Shown here piece after piece: positions 36,040 to 44,254 of a stretch of 51,005 nucleotides of DNA. Positions within the stretch are counted from its first letter, which is position 1; each line of letters begins with the position of its first letter. The DNA comes from Sporolactobacillus shoreicorticis. Lineage in GTDB: Bacteria; Bacillota; Bacilli; Bacillales; Sporolactobacillaceae. The DNA lies in NCBI RefSeq assembly GCF_024125445.1, contig NZ_JAMXWM010000033.1, positions 1 to 51,005 on the forward strand, in the 5' to 3' direction. The position numbers were made by a program, and so were the translations under genes. Below the pieces are notes generated by a model, which had not been told where the DNA came from, searched no databases, and was given only the letters and a program-made list of their open reading frames with translations.

Positions 36040-38037
36040 TTAAATTTTTTTGATAAGTTCAGCACAGTGGCCATCTTTTAAAAAGATCGGAAGTGTTTCT
36101 ATAGGTGCATTAACCATGATCCTTTGTCCTCCCTGGTATTCTTTTCCGGTATGGGCATTAGTCCAGCTTGCACCTTCAGGTAGATAGACTGTTCTTTGAG
36201 TTGCACCGGCCTGCATGATCGGTGCAACCAGGATATCGTCACCATACATATAAGCATCATCAACCGGCCAAGTGTTTCTATCCTTTGGAAATCCATAAAA
36301 TAGAGGGCGCATGACAGGACTTCCAGACACATGGGCTTCTTTCATTGTGTTTCTGGAATATGACCGAAGCAGTTCACGAATACCAATGAATTTCTTCATG
36401 ATTTTATAATTTTTTTCACCATAAGACCAAATTTCGTTTGCCGCGCCTGTTCCTTCCGTTTCTTCGCCATTTTTCTTAAATAGCTTTTGAAAAGGATTTC
36501 TAGCACCATGCATGCGCATCACCGGACAGAAGGTTGCAAACTGGAACCATCTGATTAGCAACTCTTGAAATGCGGGTTTTGTGATATCGCCACCGCTAAA
36601 ACCGCCAATATCGGTTGTCCACCATGGAATGCCAGCTATTCCCATCTGAAGACCTGCGATCAATTGACGACGAAGCGTTTCAAAAGTAGATGAAATATCT
36701 CCTGACCATACCAGAGTTCCATATCTTTGGCTGCCGATCCAAGCACAGCGAGCTAATTTAACTGTCACTTTGTCTTCTTGCTTTTGACCATCATAAAAGC
36801 CTCGTACATATTCTCGCGGATAGAGATTACTCTTTTGAACAGCTGCCCCAGCATAGTAATGATAGTTGTCAAAATCATATTGGCCATATTCGGGCTCAGC
36901 TTCATCAAGCCAAAAGAGTTCAATTCCGTGTTTCTCATAATTTTGCTTAATCTTATTCCAGACAAATTTTCGTGCCTCCGGATTGGTTGCGTCATAAAAG
37001 ACGTTATTGCCATGAAACAGCATTTGAACATCAATTCCGCGATCAGTACGCACCAATAACCCTTTATCACGCATTTCTTCATAATTTTCACTACGAACAT
37101 CAATTTGTGGCCAAACGGAAACCATGAGTTTGATACCATAGTCATTTAATTCTTTAACCATTGCATCAGGATCCGGAAAATAATCCGGATCAAAGCGATA
37201 ATCTCCACAACGTGGCCAGTGGTAGTAGTCAATCACAATTACATCCACCGGAATCTTACGACGGTGGTATTCTCGTGCAACATCTAAGACCTGCTGTTGA
37301 TTATAATAGCGTAGTTTACACTGCCAGTAGCCTAGTCCATACTCAGGCATCATTGGTACGTGACCGGTGACAGAGCTGTATTGTTGTTCGATTTGTGCCG
37401 GTGTATCACCAGCTGTAATCCAATAATCAAGTTGCCTGCTACTATCAGCTGTCCATTCAGAATGATTACTGCCAAAGAAGACTTTACCAATGGCTGGATT
37501 TGCCCACAGGAAACCATAACCTAGGTTGGACACATAGAACGGCACAGATGCTTGTGAATTACGGTGAGCAAGTTCCAAGACGGAACCTTTTAAATTGAAA
37601 GTTCCATCTTGGTATTGACCCATGCCGAAAATTTGTTCGTTGGAGTTCCCCAAAAAAGTAGCTGTAACTTTAAAATCGTCTCCGGAAATAGTGTGATAAC
37701 TTCGAGGCCGTTTATTAAGTGCACCGCCACGGTCAGTTTCACGTAAGAGCAGCTTACCGTCTTGATTATAGAAGCTAATAATTCCCCAACGGGTATTAAA
37801 TCGATTGGAAGTTACAACAGCTTTAATGTTGCCATTCTGAATCGTTGCTTCACCGGGTTCTTGAACATTAATATTTGCAGATGAATTTGTCGATAACAGT
37901 GCGTCATTAGATAAATCCAGTGGACCAGCCGGTGTTGCTGTGATACGGAAGCTATTATCTCCCCATGCAGTGATTCTGACAGTTTCGTTTTGGTTATGAA
38001 ATTCTAAATAGTTATCTCCCTGTGTAAAAATAACCAT
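36040..38037 (-). CDS. GH31 alpha-xylosidase (YicI type), first copy
   Basis: A 665-residue cytoplasmic enzyme that removes alpha-linked xylose from xyloglucan-type oligosaccharides, as in E. coli YicI. The nucleophile is Asp378 in LFWLDEAEPEY and the acid/base Asp447 in WSGDISSTF. IFGMGQYQDG, ELAHRNSQASVPF, MMPEYGLGYWQCKLRY, PWWTTDIGGFSGGD and CPVMRMHGARNPF are GH31 landmarks. I start at the ATG at 38037 because AGGAGG lies seven nt upstream; the frame extends 37 codons further without support. It has its own promoter with an overlapping dyad. It shares much sequence with the GH31 at 41956 but is not a recent duplicate. Another alpha-glycoside could be the real substrate. Confidence 0.88.
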   Translation of the reverse strand: MVIFTQGDNYLEFHNQNETVRITAWGDNSFRITATPAGPLDLSNDALLSTNSSANINVQEPGEATIQNGNIKAVVTSNRFNTRWGIISFYNQDGKLLLRETDRGGALNKRPRSYHTISGDDFKVTATFLGNSNEQIFGMGQYQDGTFNLKGSVLELAHRNSQASVPFYVSNLGYGFLWANPAIGKVFFGSNHSEWTADSSRQLDYWITAGDTPAQIEQQYSSVTGHVPMMPEYGLGYWQCKLRYYNQQQVLDVAREYHRRKIPVDVIVIDYYHWPRCGDYRFDPDYFPDPDAMVKELNDYGIKLMVSVWPQIDVRSENYEEMRDKGLLVRTDRGIDVQMLFHGNNVFYDATNPEARKFVWNKIKQNYEKHGIELFWLDEAEPEYGQYDFDNYHYYAGAAVQKSNLYPREYVRGFYDGQKQEDKVTVKLARCAWIGSQRYGTLVWSGDISSTFETLRRQLIAGLQMGIAGIPWWTTDIGGFSGGDITKPAFQELLIRWFQFATFCPVMRMHGARNPFQKLFKKNGEETEGTGAANEIWSYGEKNYKIMKKFIGIRELLRSYSRNTMKEAHVSGSPVMRPLFYGFPKDRNTWPVDDAYMYGDDILVAPIMQAGATQRTVYLPEGASWTNAHTGKEYQGGQRIMVNAPIETLPIFLKDGHCAELIKKI

Positions 38038-38095
38038 GAGATGCCTCCTCTTCCTAAAAGAGGGATACTTATTAGCAGTGTAATAAAAATAATAA

Positions 38096-38110
38096 TGTAT
38101 CCGCTTTCTT
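38096..38110 (-). promoter_or_regulatory. cre-like site in the leader of the first GH31 gene
   Basis: Read on the minus strand, AAGAAAGCGGATACA matches the cre consensus at 14 of 15 positions. GTATCCGCT at its left (38097-38105) is repeated inverted at 38178-38186 on the other side of the promoter. Confidence 0.45.
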
Positions 38111-38113
38111 TTT

Positions 38114-38148
38114 TTGGTTAGTATATCATACCAACTAATTACTATCAA
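38114..38148 (-). promoter_or_regulatory. Promoter of the first GH31 gene with overlapping dyad
   Basis: On the minus strand, TTGATA (38143-38148) and TATACT (38120-38125) are 17 nt apart. A 25-bp imperfect dyad (38114-38138, arms TTGGTTAGTATA and CATACCAACTAA) covers the -10 box and most of the spacer. It shares the AGTT-GGT/ACC-AACT pattern with the xylA leader dyad at 44216, so XylR or the nearby AraC protein could bind (inference). Confidence 0.6.
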
Positions 38149-38195
38149 GATGTTTCATGACCAAAAATGCTTTATTTAGCGGATACTGGATTAGA

Positions 38196-38400
38196 CTAGT
38201 TAAGTTTTGGCCCATTCCGTCGTTTCATAGCTAATTTCCAAATAAGTCTCTTTAATTTGTATGTCAAACAACAAAGCCAAAAAAAGCGTAATACCGTGTC
38301 GATATTCGCCATTGCAATGCCCATATCGATAGATACAGCAACGATCTCAGCCGTTTTGGCGTGCACTAAGCCAAGCCCGCACTTTTTGTTTAATGAAGAA
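38196..38400 (-). pseudogene. Unidentified remnant fused to the group II intron fragment
   Basis: A minus-strand frame continues without a stop from the intron ORF start region into VHAKTAEIVAVSIDMGIAMA and ends LAMKRRNGPKLN. This part does not look like a reverse transcriptase. It may be the tail of a transposase, but I cannot name the family. Confidence 0.35.
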
Positions 38401-38969
38401 AAAGCTTCGTTCAATTTTCCCTCGGGGGTCTGTCGTTGGGTGTTTTCGTTGCTTAACGCTTCTGCATTACCTTCAGCCTATTTTCCTGCAGGTAGCCCAT
38501 CTGTCGATGTATTCTGCTTTAATCGCAAGGCTCCCACCTCCTGATTTTTCCAGATTAATTAAGGTTCAGTCCTTCGTTTCACCGAAACTACTATAACTTC
38601 TGCTGACTTCTCGCCGTTCATCCGAACCTTGTCTGGCGACTTACGTTTGGATTGCGTCTGTAGGAACTTCATCCTTCTTGTCGGACGCCCTGACGAGATC
38701 TCCCCGGGTAAGAACGACCGCTTTCCTTCCATGTGGCTGCTGCATTTACTGAATGAGATTCGGGCAGTATTGGACTTCACCTTGTTTTGCAGGCTTATCC
38801 GTCTCAAGTCAGCCATAACATGCAGTTCTTGTTCATTAGCCCGGAAGTTTGCCTCCGGCTTCCTTCAGATTCCGCCTCACGGTGGACACCCTTGCCCTTG
38901 GCTGACAGTTCTTACTGCCAAGCCTGTAGCGGACTTTCACCGCCAAGCTGTCGCCCATGCCGGGCGCAC
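38400..38969 (-). mobile_element. Truncated group II intron (5' part: domain I and start of the maturase gene)
   Basis: Read on the minus strand from 38969, the sequence opens GTGCGCCCGGCATGGGCGAC, a bacterial group II intron 5' end, and contains domain I blocks such as GGTGAAAGTCCGCTACAGGC, GAAGGAAGCCGGAGGCAAAC and GCCTGCAAAACAAGGTGAAG. A strong ribosome binding site (AGGAGGTGG) precedes a TTG at 38528 that starts RLKQNTSTDGLPAGK, then a stop, then NENTQRQTPEGKLNE, the usual N-terminus of an intron-encoded reverse transcriptase. The frame then leaves the family. Domains IV-VI and nearly all of the maturase are missing, so it cannot splice or move. Confidence 0.82.
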
Positions 38970-39175
38970 TATGAAATAGAACAGATTATATGCTGGCCCG
39001 TGTGATCAACATTTCAGGTAAACCGGACGGGCCATTTACGAGCAAAACAATCATTGCCAGTCAGTCGACCACTTACTGCAAATGACAGATTTGAAGTAAT
39101 TAAAACAAATGATGACGTCAGCTATGATTCAGCAACTATTATTAATCTGTCGCTAGCGTTCAAGAAGGGACATAA
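38970..39175 (+). pseudogene. Internally deleted duplicate of the Fn3-GH43-F5/8C gene tail
   Basis: Positions 38970-39040 repeat 33491-33561 with about ten differences, including one lost base (LARVINISGKP is readable). The copy then jumps to a stretch like 34145-34265 (SQSTT, NDDVSYDS, YYQSVA across frames), so about 580 bp are deleted. It ends beside hairpin copy 3, just as the original is followed by copy 2. It directly abuts the group II intron fragment. Confidence 0.85.
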
Positions 39176-39188
39176 ACTAAGTAAAAGA

Positions 39189-39221
39189 GGGTGTCAAAAG
39201 TCTAATGACGATGGGACACCC
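39189..39221 (+). repeat. Hairpin repeat, copy 3 of 3
   Basis: GGGTGTC (39189-39195) pairs with GACACCC (39215-39221); the inner AAAGTCTAATGAC matches the other copies. It is part of the duplicated GH43 tail. Confidence 0.6.
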
Positions 39222-39489
39222 ATTAAATGACATACCTTTGGAATTAAGTGCGCGGGTAGTTGTTCACGTTACGAGCAACCGGAGCGCAGTGCAGGTTCGA
39301 TACGCTTTTGGGACAGCCTCTAGGTTGGACTTTTTCAATGGCCTCTCGCTGATCTTCTTGTAGAGGTTTCACATCTGCGTATTGATTCACAGCCGCTTAT
39401 TTTGCTGTAAAATCAAATACTTTACTAATTTACTAAGTAAATCAGAGAATGCCCATCGAAATCAAATTCTGGTGAAAAAAATAGTAGTA
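39222..39489. other. Gap with insertion-sequence-like debris before the AraC gene
   Basis: No gene is supported. TTTTGGGACAGCCTC near 39307-39321 resembles the ends of several insertion sequences, but no transposase can be read. The region probably carries the 3' end of the AraC-gene transcript. Confidence 0.35.
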
Positions 39490-40392
39490 TTACCAACCAA
39501 AATTTTTGGGCGTCGGAATTGGCGGATCTACGTCAACATTATTAACGTACGTTTTGCTGAATGCATTACGATATTGACTTGGCGTTGTGCCGGAAGTTTT
39601 TTTGAAAATACGCATAAAATACTTTTCATTGAGAAAGTTTAATTCCAAAGCTATTTGTTTTACCGTTTTATTTGTAGTCAGTAATAATTCCATGGCCTGA
39701 TTGACTTTAGTTTGATTGATATACGCAATCGTTGTTGTTGACTGATATCGCTTAAAAAGACGGGTTAAATAATTGGGGGTTATTTCGAATTCATTAGCAA
39801 TTTGCGCCACACTTAATGATTCGTGACTGTGAATTTTAATCCAATTGATAATCATTTCAAAAGTAGCCGTGTTGGAAGTAGTCTTCTGCTGCGTTTTCTT
39901 TATGTACTGGTTGGATAATTCTATTGCTAATACGGAAATAAAGTAACTTGGTGTCAATACAGAATCGCTTTCGTCATTAGCACTATCCAGTAGTTGACGA
40001 ACCAGCAATATGATCTTTTCAAAGTTTCTGATTTGGAATAATTGTGGTATTGCGATTTCTTCGGATTGCAGTTTCTGGGTGTTAAACTGTAAATCTGTTT
40101 TCACAGCAGTTCCGGGAAAAAAATGCATCCAATAGTATTGCGTGTCAGCTGTTGATCCTTGGTAACCAATGTGACAGATGCGTGGTGGAATAAGCAGGCA
40201 ATCATGCCCTTTAACCACAAAACGCTCTGTACCAATTTGAATATAGACCTCCCCGCTTAACACAATGAATAGTTCATAATCACCATTATTGGTGATCTGT
40301 TTATGTCGCCACCCATCATTACAGAAATAATGTCCGGCTTTATAATAGCTAAATGGCTGCTTTAGTGTGAAAATATATACTTTTTCACTCAT
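39490..40392 (-). CDS. AraC-family transcriptional regulator
   Basis: A 300-residue regulator. The N-terminal half (about 1-130) is a cupin-type sugar-sensing domain (ELFIVLSGEVYIQIGTERFVVKGHDCLLIPPRICHIGY). The C-terminal half (about 185-285) holds two helix-turn-helix motifs: SLSVAQIANEFEITPNYLTRLFKRY and TVKQIALELNFLNEKYFMRIFKKTSGTTPSQYR, the canonical AraC/XylS signature. AGGAGG precedes the ATG. It is divergent from the GPH transporter and GH31 pair across 150 bp that carry an 11-bp inverted repeat with a cre box. It most likely activates that pair in response to an alpha-xyloside or xylose-containing sugar, and may also act at the other GH31 promoter (inference). Confidence 0.85.
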   Translation of the reverse strand: MSEKVYIFTLKQPFSYYKAGHYFCNDGWRHKQITNNGDYELFIVLSGEVYIQIGTERFVVKGHDCLLIPPRICHIGYQGSTADTQYYWMHFFPGTAVKTDLQFNTQKLQSEEIAIPQLFQIRNFEKIILLVRQLLDSANDESDSVLTPSYFISVLAIELSNQYIKKTQQKTTSNTATFEMIINWIKIHSHESLSVAQIANEFEITPNYLTRLFKRYQSTTTIAYINQTKVNQAMELLLTTNKTVKQIALELNFLNEKYFMRIFKKTSGTTPSQYRNAFSKTYVNNVDVDPPIPTPKNFGW

Positions 40393-40454
40393 TTTATGTA
40401 CCTCCTTTAAAATTTGTGTACCTTTTTCTCTATTTTATTAGTTTTCGAGAAATA

Positions 40455-40486
40455 AGCAAACGCTTACAGTATGAATGTAAGCGTTT
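40455..40486. promoter_or_regulatory. Paired cre boxes forming an 11-bp inverted repeat
   Basis: AAACGCTTACA (40458-40468) and TGTAAGCGTTT (40476-40486) are exact reverse complements with a 7-nt spacer. AGCAAACGCTTACA (40455-40468) is a full cre match in reverse; the right arm matches cre at all but one core position. It lies between the divergent AraC and transporter genes, about 57 nt before the transporter start. Confidence 0.65.
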
Positions 40487-40542
40487 ATACGTATGGGTCA
40501 ACATTCGAATGTTTGCATTTACCTGTTAAGGAGGAGAACCTT

Positions 40543-41919
40543 ATGAGTGAGCCATCGATTACAAAAACACTTAAGCAACCCGTTAGACATGTCGGTACCT
40601 TGGAAAAATTCAGCTATGCTCAGCTTGATACCGCCGGACAATTAGTCTTTACGATGATTAGCAGTTATCTTCTCTACTTTTACACAGACATAGCTGGGCT
40701 ACCAGTCGCAACCGCTGGTATTATTCTATTGATTGCACGGATTTTTGACGGCATTGATGCCCCAATTTGGGGGAGCTTGATTGATATTACCAATTCCAAA
40801 TATGGGCGTGCCCGGCCGTACTTCCTCTGGGTAGCGATTCCCTTTGCGCTATTTGGCATTTTAACCTTCTGGGCACCACAGATCAGTATGACTGGCCGTA
40901 TTTGGTATTGCGGCATTACCTATGTTATCTGTGGAATCCTGTATACAGGATTGAACACACCTTTAACCGCTGTTCTCCCATTAATAACGCCCAATCCGTC
41001 TGAAAGATTACAAATGAATTCCTAGCGAATGACCGGGTCACAATTGGGAGTACTTGCAGTTAACGCACTGACATTACCTTTAGTTGCTTTTTTAGGCGGC
41101 GGAAATGACGTTGTCGGGTTTCGTTGGACCATTATCATTTTTGCTGTTTTATGTGCCATCATGACCTTGTTCTCCTTTCGGCACATCAAAGAACGAGTAC
41201 AGGTTACTGCTAAACGTACAACTCTGAAGCAGGGAATCCACGCGATGAGACGTAACTGGCCATGGATCATTATCGTGATAAGCAATTTATTGTTTTGGAT
41301 TGGTTTAACAGAACGAACGTCGACACTCGTCTACTACTTCACGTACAACTTTGGCAACAAGGGTTTAGTAACCTTCTTTAATTCGATTGCATCAATCCAG
41401 ATTATCGCGATGCTTTCCATACCACTTCTGAATAAGTTTATGAGTAAGCAGCTTCTTTGGATTGTCTCGTTAATTGCCGCCATCATCGGTCAACTCATCA
41501 TTGTTGTCGGCGGTCAATCCTTGCCGATTGTCCTAATCGGTTGGATTATTGCCAATATGGGATCAGGAATTGCTTGTTCCATGCCATTTGCGATGCTGGG
41601 TTCTGCGGTAGATTATGGCGAATGGAAAAATAAGGTCAATGCAGCAGGTCTACTGACCGCTATCGGCAGTTCATTTTGCATTAAAGTAGGCAGTGGTATT
41701 GCCGGTTTTATTCCCTCAATTATTTTGTCGGCCTTTGGTTATGTAGCGAATAAAACTCAAACTGCTTATGCTTTAACCGGAATTTCTATTTCTTTCAATT
41801 GGGTGACGATATTTGCGTTCGCTCTTGCCATTTTGCCATTGCTGTTCTATCGCAAATATGAAAAGATGGAAGACACTGTACGTTTGACAGTAGAGAAAGA
41901 TACTCAGTTGGAAAATTAA
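40543..41919 (+). pseudogene. GPH-family sugar symporter with one in-frame TAG stop
   Basis: A continuous frame of 458 codons from the ATG at 40543 (AAGGAGGAG upstream) is interrupted once, by TAG at 41023-41025. Before it: EKFSYAQLDTAGQLVFTMIS, the GSLIDITNSKYGRARPYFLW loop and NPSERLQMNS. After it: RMTGSQLGVLAVNALTLP and the second half to YRKYEKMED. GPH relatives have a residue such as Tyr at the stop (NSYRMTGS), so TAT or TAC to TAG would explain it. No frameshift is seen. With 12 hydrophobic segments restored it would import xylosides (isoprimeverose-like) for the adjacent alpha-xylosidase. As read it makes a 160-residue fragment, unless the stop is suppressed or a sequencing error. An ATG at 41029 could restart the second half. 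Confidence 0.85.
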
Positions 41920-41955
41920 TCCGTTGTTTAAGTTAAAATTTTAGGAGGTCGAAAA

Positions 41956-44001
41956 ATGCTGTCACAACAAGAGCAAAGTTTAATTCTACGTCATGGTAAT
42001 GAGTTATTGAAAATTGAACCGTGGGGTGAAAATAGTTTTCGCGTCAGGAGTAGTAAGTATCCGAAATTTCAGGGAAGTAGCCATGCACTGTTACCTGCGC
42101 CCAAATTATCAGCGCATCCGAAAATTACTATTGATGCTTCCGGTTCGAGCGGTTCCATTACTAATGGAGACCTAACGGCAAAAATTAACGCACACAAAAA
42201 CATACTTTTTTACAATCAAGATGGCAAACTGCTGCTTAAAGGTTATCAGCGCAATCGTATCGATGACATGACAACCACTATTGATCACAACAAAGCCGCT
42301 CACTTTAACAGTGCATTGAATATTAATTCACGTGAATTTAAAGCTCACATAGGCGGCGATTATGAACTTTACGTTCGCTTCGAGTCCAATCCAGAAGAAA
42401 AATTATTTGGTATGGGGCAATATCAACAAGATTTTCTTGACTTGAAAAACGCTAAATTGGAATTAGCACATCGAAACTCTCAGGCCAGTGTACCGTTCGT
42501 CCTTTCCAATCAAGGTTATGGTTTTTTGTGGAACAATCCGGCAATTGGCGACGTTCATTTTGCCAAGAATATAACAGAGTGGCATGCAATATCCACAAAA
42601 GAAATGGATTTTTGGATTACAGACGGCGATCAACCAAGTCAGATTGAGGAACAATACGCTGCCGTAACCGGAACTGTTCCGATGATGCCCGAATATGGAC
42701 TAGGCTATTGGCAGTGCAAGCTACGCTATCGTACTCAGGATGAACTGCTGCAAGCTGCGCGTGAATTTAAACGACGCCATCTACCTATTGACGTGATTGT
42801 AATTGATTATTTTCACTGGCCAAAATCGGGAGAGTTCTGTTTTGATCCGGCATATTGGCCAGATCCTCGTGCCATGATTAATGAACTTCATGAAATGGGG
42901 ATCAAGTTGATGGTTTCTGTCTGGCCAACCATTGATGAGACAAGCTCGCATTATAAAGAGATGGCTGAAAATGGTTATTTAATTCAAGTTGAACGTGGTG
43001 TACCAATTGCGATGAATTTTTTAGGAAACAATGGATTCGCGGATTTCACCAATCCCGGGACCCGGCGTTACTTATGGGCATTACTGAAAAAGAATTACTA
43101 CGATTTAGGTGTTGATTTATTTTGGCTTGATGAAGCCGAACCGGAGTATACGGTATATGACTTCGACAATTATCGTTACTATCGGGGAAGCAACCTTCAA
43201 GTGGGCAACATTTTCCCGGCCGTCTACTCAAAAATGGTATACGACGGTATGAAGTCCGTCGGACAGAAAGAGATTGTCAATCTGGTCCGTAGTGCCTGGG
43301 CAGGTTCTCAGCGATACGGTGCACTCGTCTGGTCCGGAGACATTGATTCCAGTTTTCAATCCTTACGTAATCAGCTGGCCATCGGGCTTAATATAGCAAT
43401 TGCCGGCATTCCCTGGTGGACAACCGATATCGGCGGTTTTCATGGTGGCATAAACGATGATCCCGATTTTCGTGAATTGGTTACCCGCTGGTTTCAGTTT
43501 TCTACCTTCTGTCCGGTCATGCGCATGCATGGTGACCGTGAGCCTCACACGAAGCCACTAAGTGTGTCCGGCGGAGGAAAAATGCCTTCAGGAGCACCAA
43601 CGGAGCCTTGGGCATACGGAGATCAAACTTATAACATCATGATCCGCTATATGCAAATTCGTGAGCATATGCGTGATTACCTGCGTGAACAAATGGCGGC
43701 CGCACATAAGAAAGGAACGCCAATTATCCGGCCTCTGTTCTATGACTTTCCAACAGATCAGAACAGCTGGGCCATTGAAAATCAGTATATGTTTGGCCAT
43801 GATCTTTTGATTGCACCGATTATGTATGCACAGATAACGCAAAGGGATGTTTATCTCCCTCAGGGTACCGATTGGGTAAATGTTTATACCCAAGAAACAA
43901 AGTCTGGCGGTCAAACTATTGTCACCGAAGCACCTATCGAAGAAATTCCGGTTTTTGTCCGTAAACAGGTTGCGGATGTGCTATTGCCACTTTTCAAATA
44001 G
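41956..44001 (+). CDS. GH31 alpha-xylosidase (YicI type), second copy
   Basis: A 681-residue cytoplasmic enzyme. The nucleophile is Asp392 in LFWLDEAEPEY and the acid/base Asp462 in WSGDIDSSF, spaced as in E. coli YicI. LFGMGQYQQDF, ELAHRNSQASVPF, PWWTTDIGGFHGG and CPVMRMHGDREPH support GH31. AGGAGG lies nine nt before the ATG. It follows the GPH transporter by 36 nt and ends at a good terminator, so the two form a transporter-hydrolase unit under the AraC regulator. The product xylose would feed xylA-xylB immediately downstream. It resembles xylS/xylQ-named enzymes of lactobacilli; the symbol is left out because specificity cannot be read from sequence. Confidence 0.9.
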   Translation: MLSQQEQSLILRHGNELLKIEPWGENSFRVRSSKYPKFQGSSHALLPAPKLSAHPKITIDASGSSGSITNGDLTAKINAHKNILFYNQDGKLLLKGYQRNRIDDMTTTIDHNKAAHFNSALNINSREFKAHIGGDYELYVRFESNPEEKLFGMGQYQQDFLDLKNAKLELAHRNSQASVPFVLSNQGYGFLWNNPAIGDVHFAKNITEWHAISTKEMDFWITDGDQPSQIEEQYAAVTGTVPMMPEYGLGYWQCKLRYRTQDELLQAAREFKRRHLPIDVIVIDYFHWPKSGEFCFDPAYWPDPRAMINELHEMGIKLMVSVWPTIDETSSHYKEMAENGYLIQVERGVPIAMNFLGNNGFADFTNPGTRRYLWALLKKNYYDLGVDLFWLDEAEPEYTVYDFDNYRYYRGSNLQVGNIFPAVYSKMVYDGMKSVGQKEIVNLVRSAWAGSQRYGALVWSGDIDSSFQSLRNQLAIGLNIAIAGIPWWTTDIGGFHGGINDDPDFRELVTRWFQFSTFCPVMRMHGDREPHTKPLSVSGGGKMPSGAPTEPWAYGDQTYNIMIRYMQIREHMRDYLREQMAAAHKKGTPIIRPLFYDFPTDQNSWAIENQYMFGHDLLIAPIMYAQITQRDVYLPQGTDWVNVYTQETKSGGQTIVTEAPIEEIPVFVRKQVADVLLPLFK

Positions 44002-44047
44002 ATTCCGAGCAAAACCTCTCGGAAACAGATAAAAATACAGGAGAAAA

Positions 44048-44087
44048 AGCATTTTACTTCAATTTTGGTGATAAAATGCTCTTTTTT
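44048..44087 (+). terminator. Rho-independent terminator after the GH31 gene
   Basis: AGCATTTTA (44048-44056) pairs with TAAAATGCT (44072-44080), followed by C and six T residues. Confidence 0.8.
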
Positions 44088-44176
44088 GATTATTCATCAG
44101 ATCCAGATAAGCGTCAAAATTATGAACATATCAATTTTATTATATCTTATGAAAATATGTATTGCATAAAAAACAC

Positions 44177-44205
44177 TTGTGCAATAAATGAAAGCGTTTT
44201 ATAAT
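44177..44205 (+). promoter_or_regulatory. xylA promoter with near-consensus cre
   Basis: TTGTGC (44177-44182) and TATAAT (44200-44205) are 17 nt apart. ATGAAAGCGTTTTAT (44188-44202) in the spacer matches cre at 14 of 15 positions, so CcpA would cover the -10 box. Confidence 0.75.
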
Positions 44206-44215
44206 TAATTATGTA

Positions 44216-44236
44216 AGTTTGTTGTATAAACCAACT
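44216..44236 (+). promoter_or_regulatory. Candidate XylR operator in the xylA leader
   Basis: A 21-bp imperfect dyad with arms AGTTTGTTGT and TAAACCAACT (eight of ten pairs match) lies between the -10 box and the ribosome binding site. It resembles AGTTTGTTT-type xyl operators bound by ROK-family XylR in Bacillota. A XylR gene is present at 49561. Confidence 0.6.
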
Positions 44237-44254
44237 ATTTAGGAGGCTTCATTT

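Noticed and set aside
41029-41919. Second half of the GPH transporter as an independent gene
   Set aside because: The ATG follows the stop by one codon, has no ribosome binding site and the product would be half a transporter.
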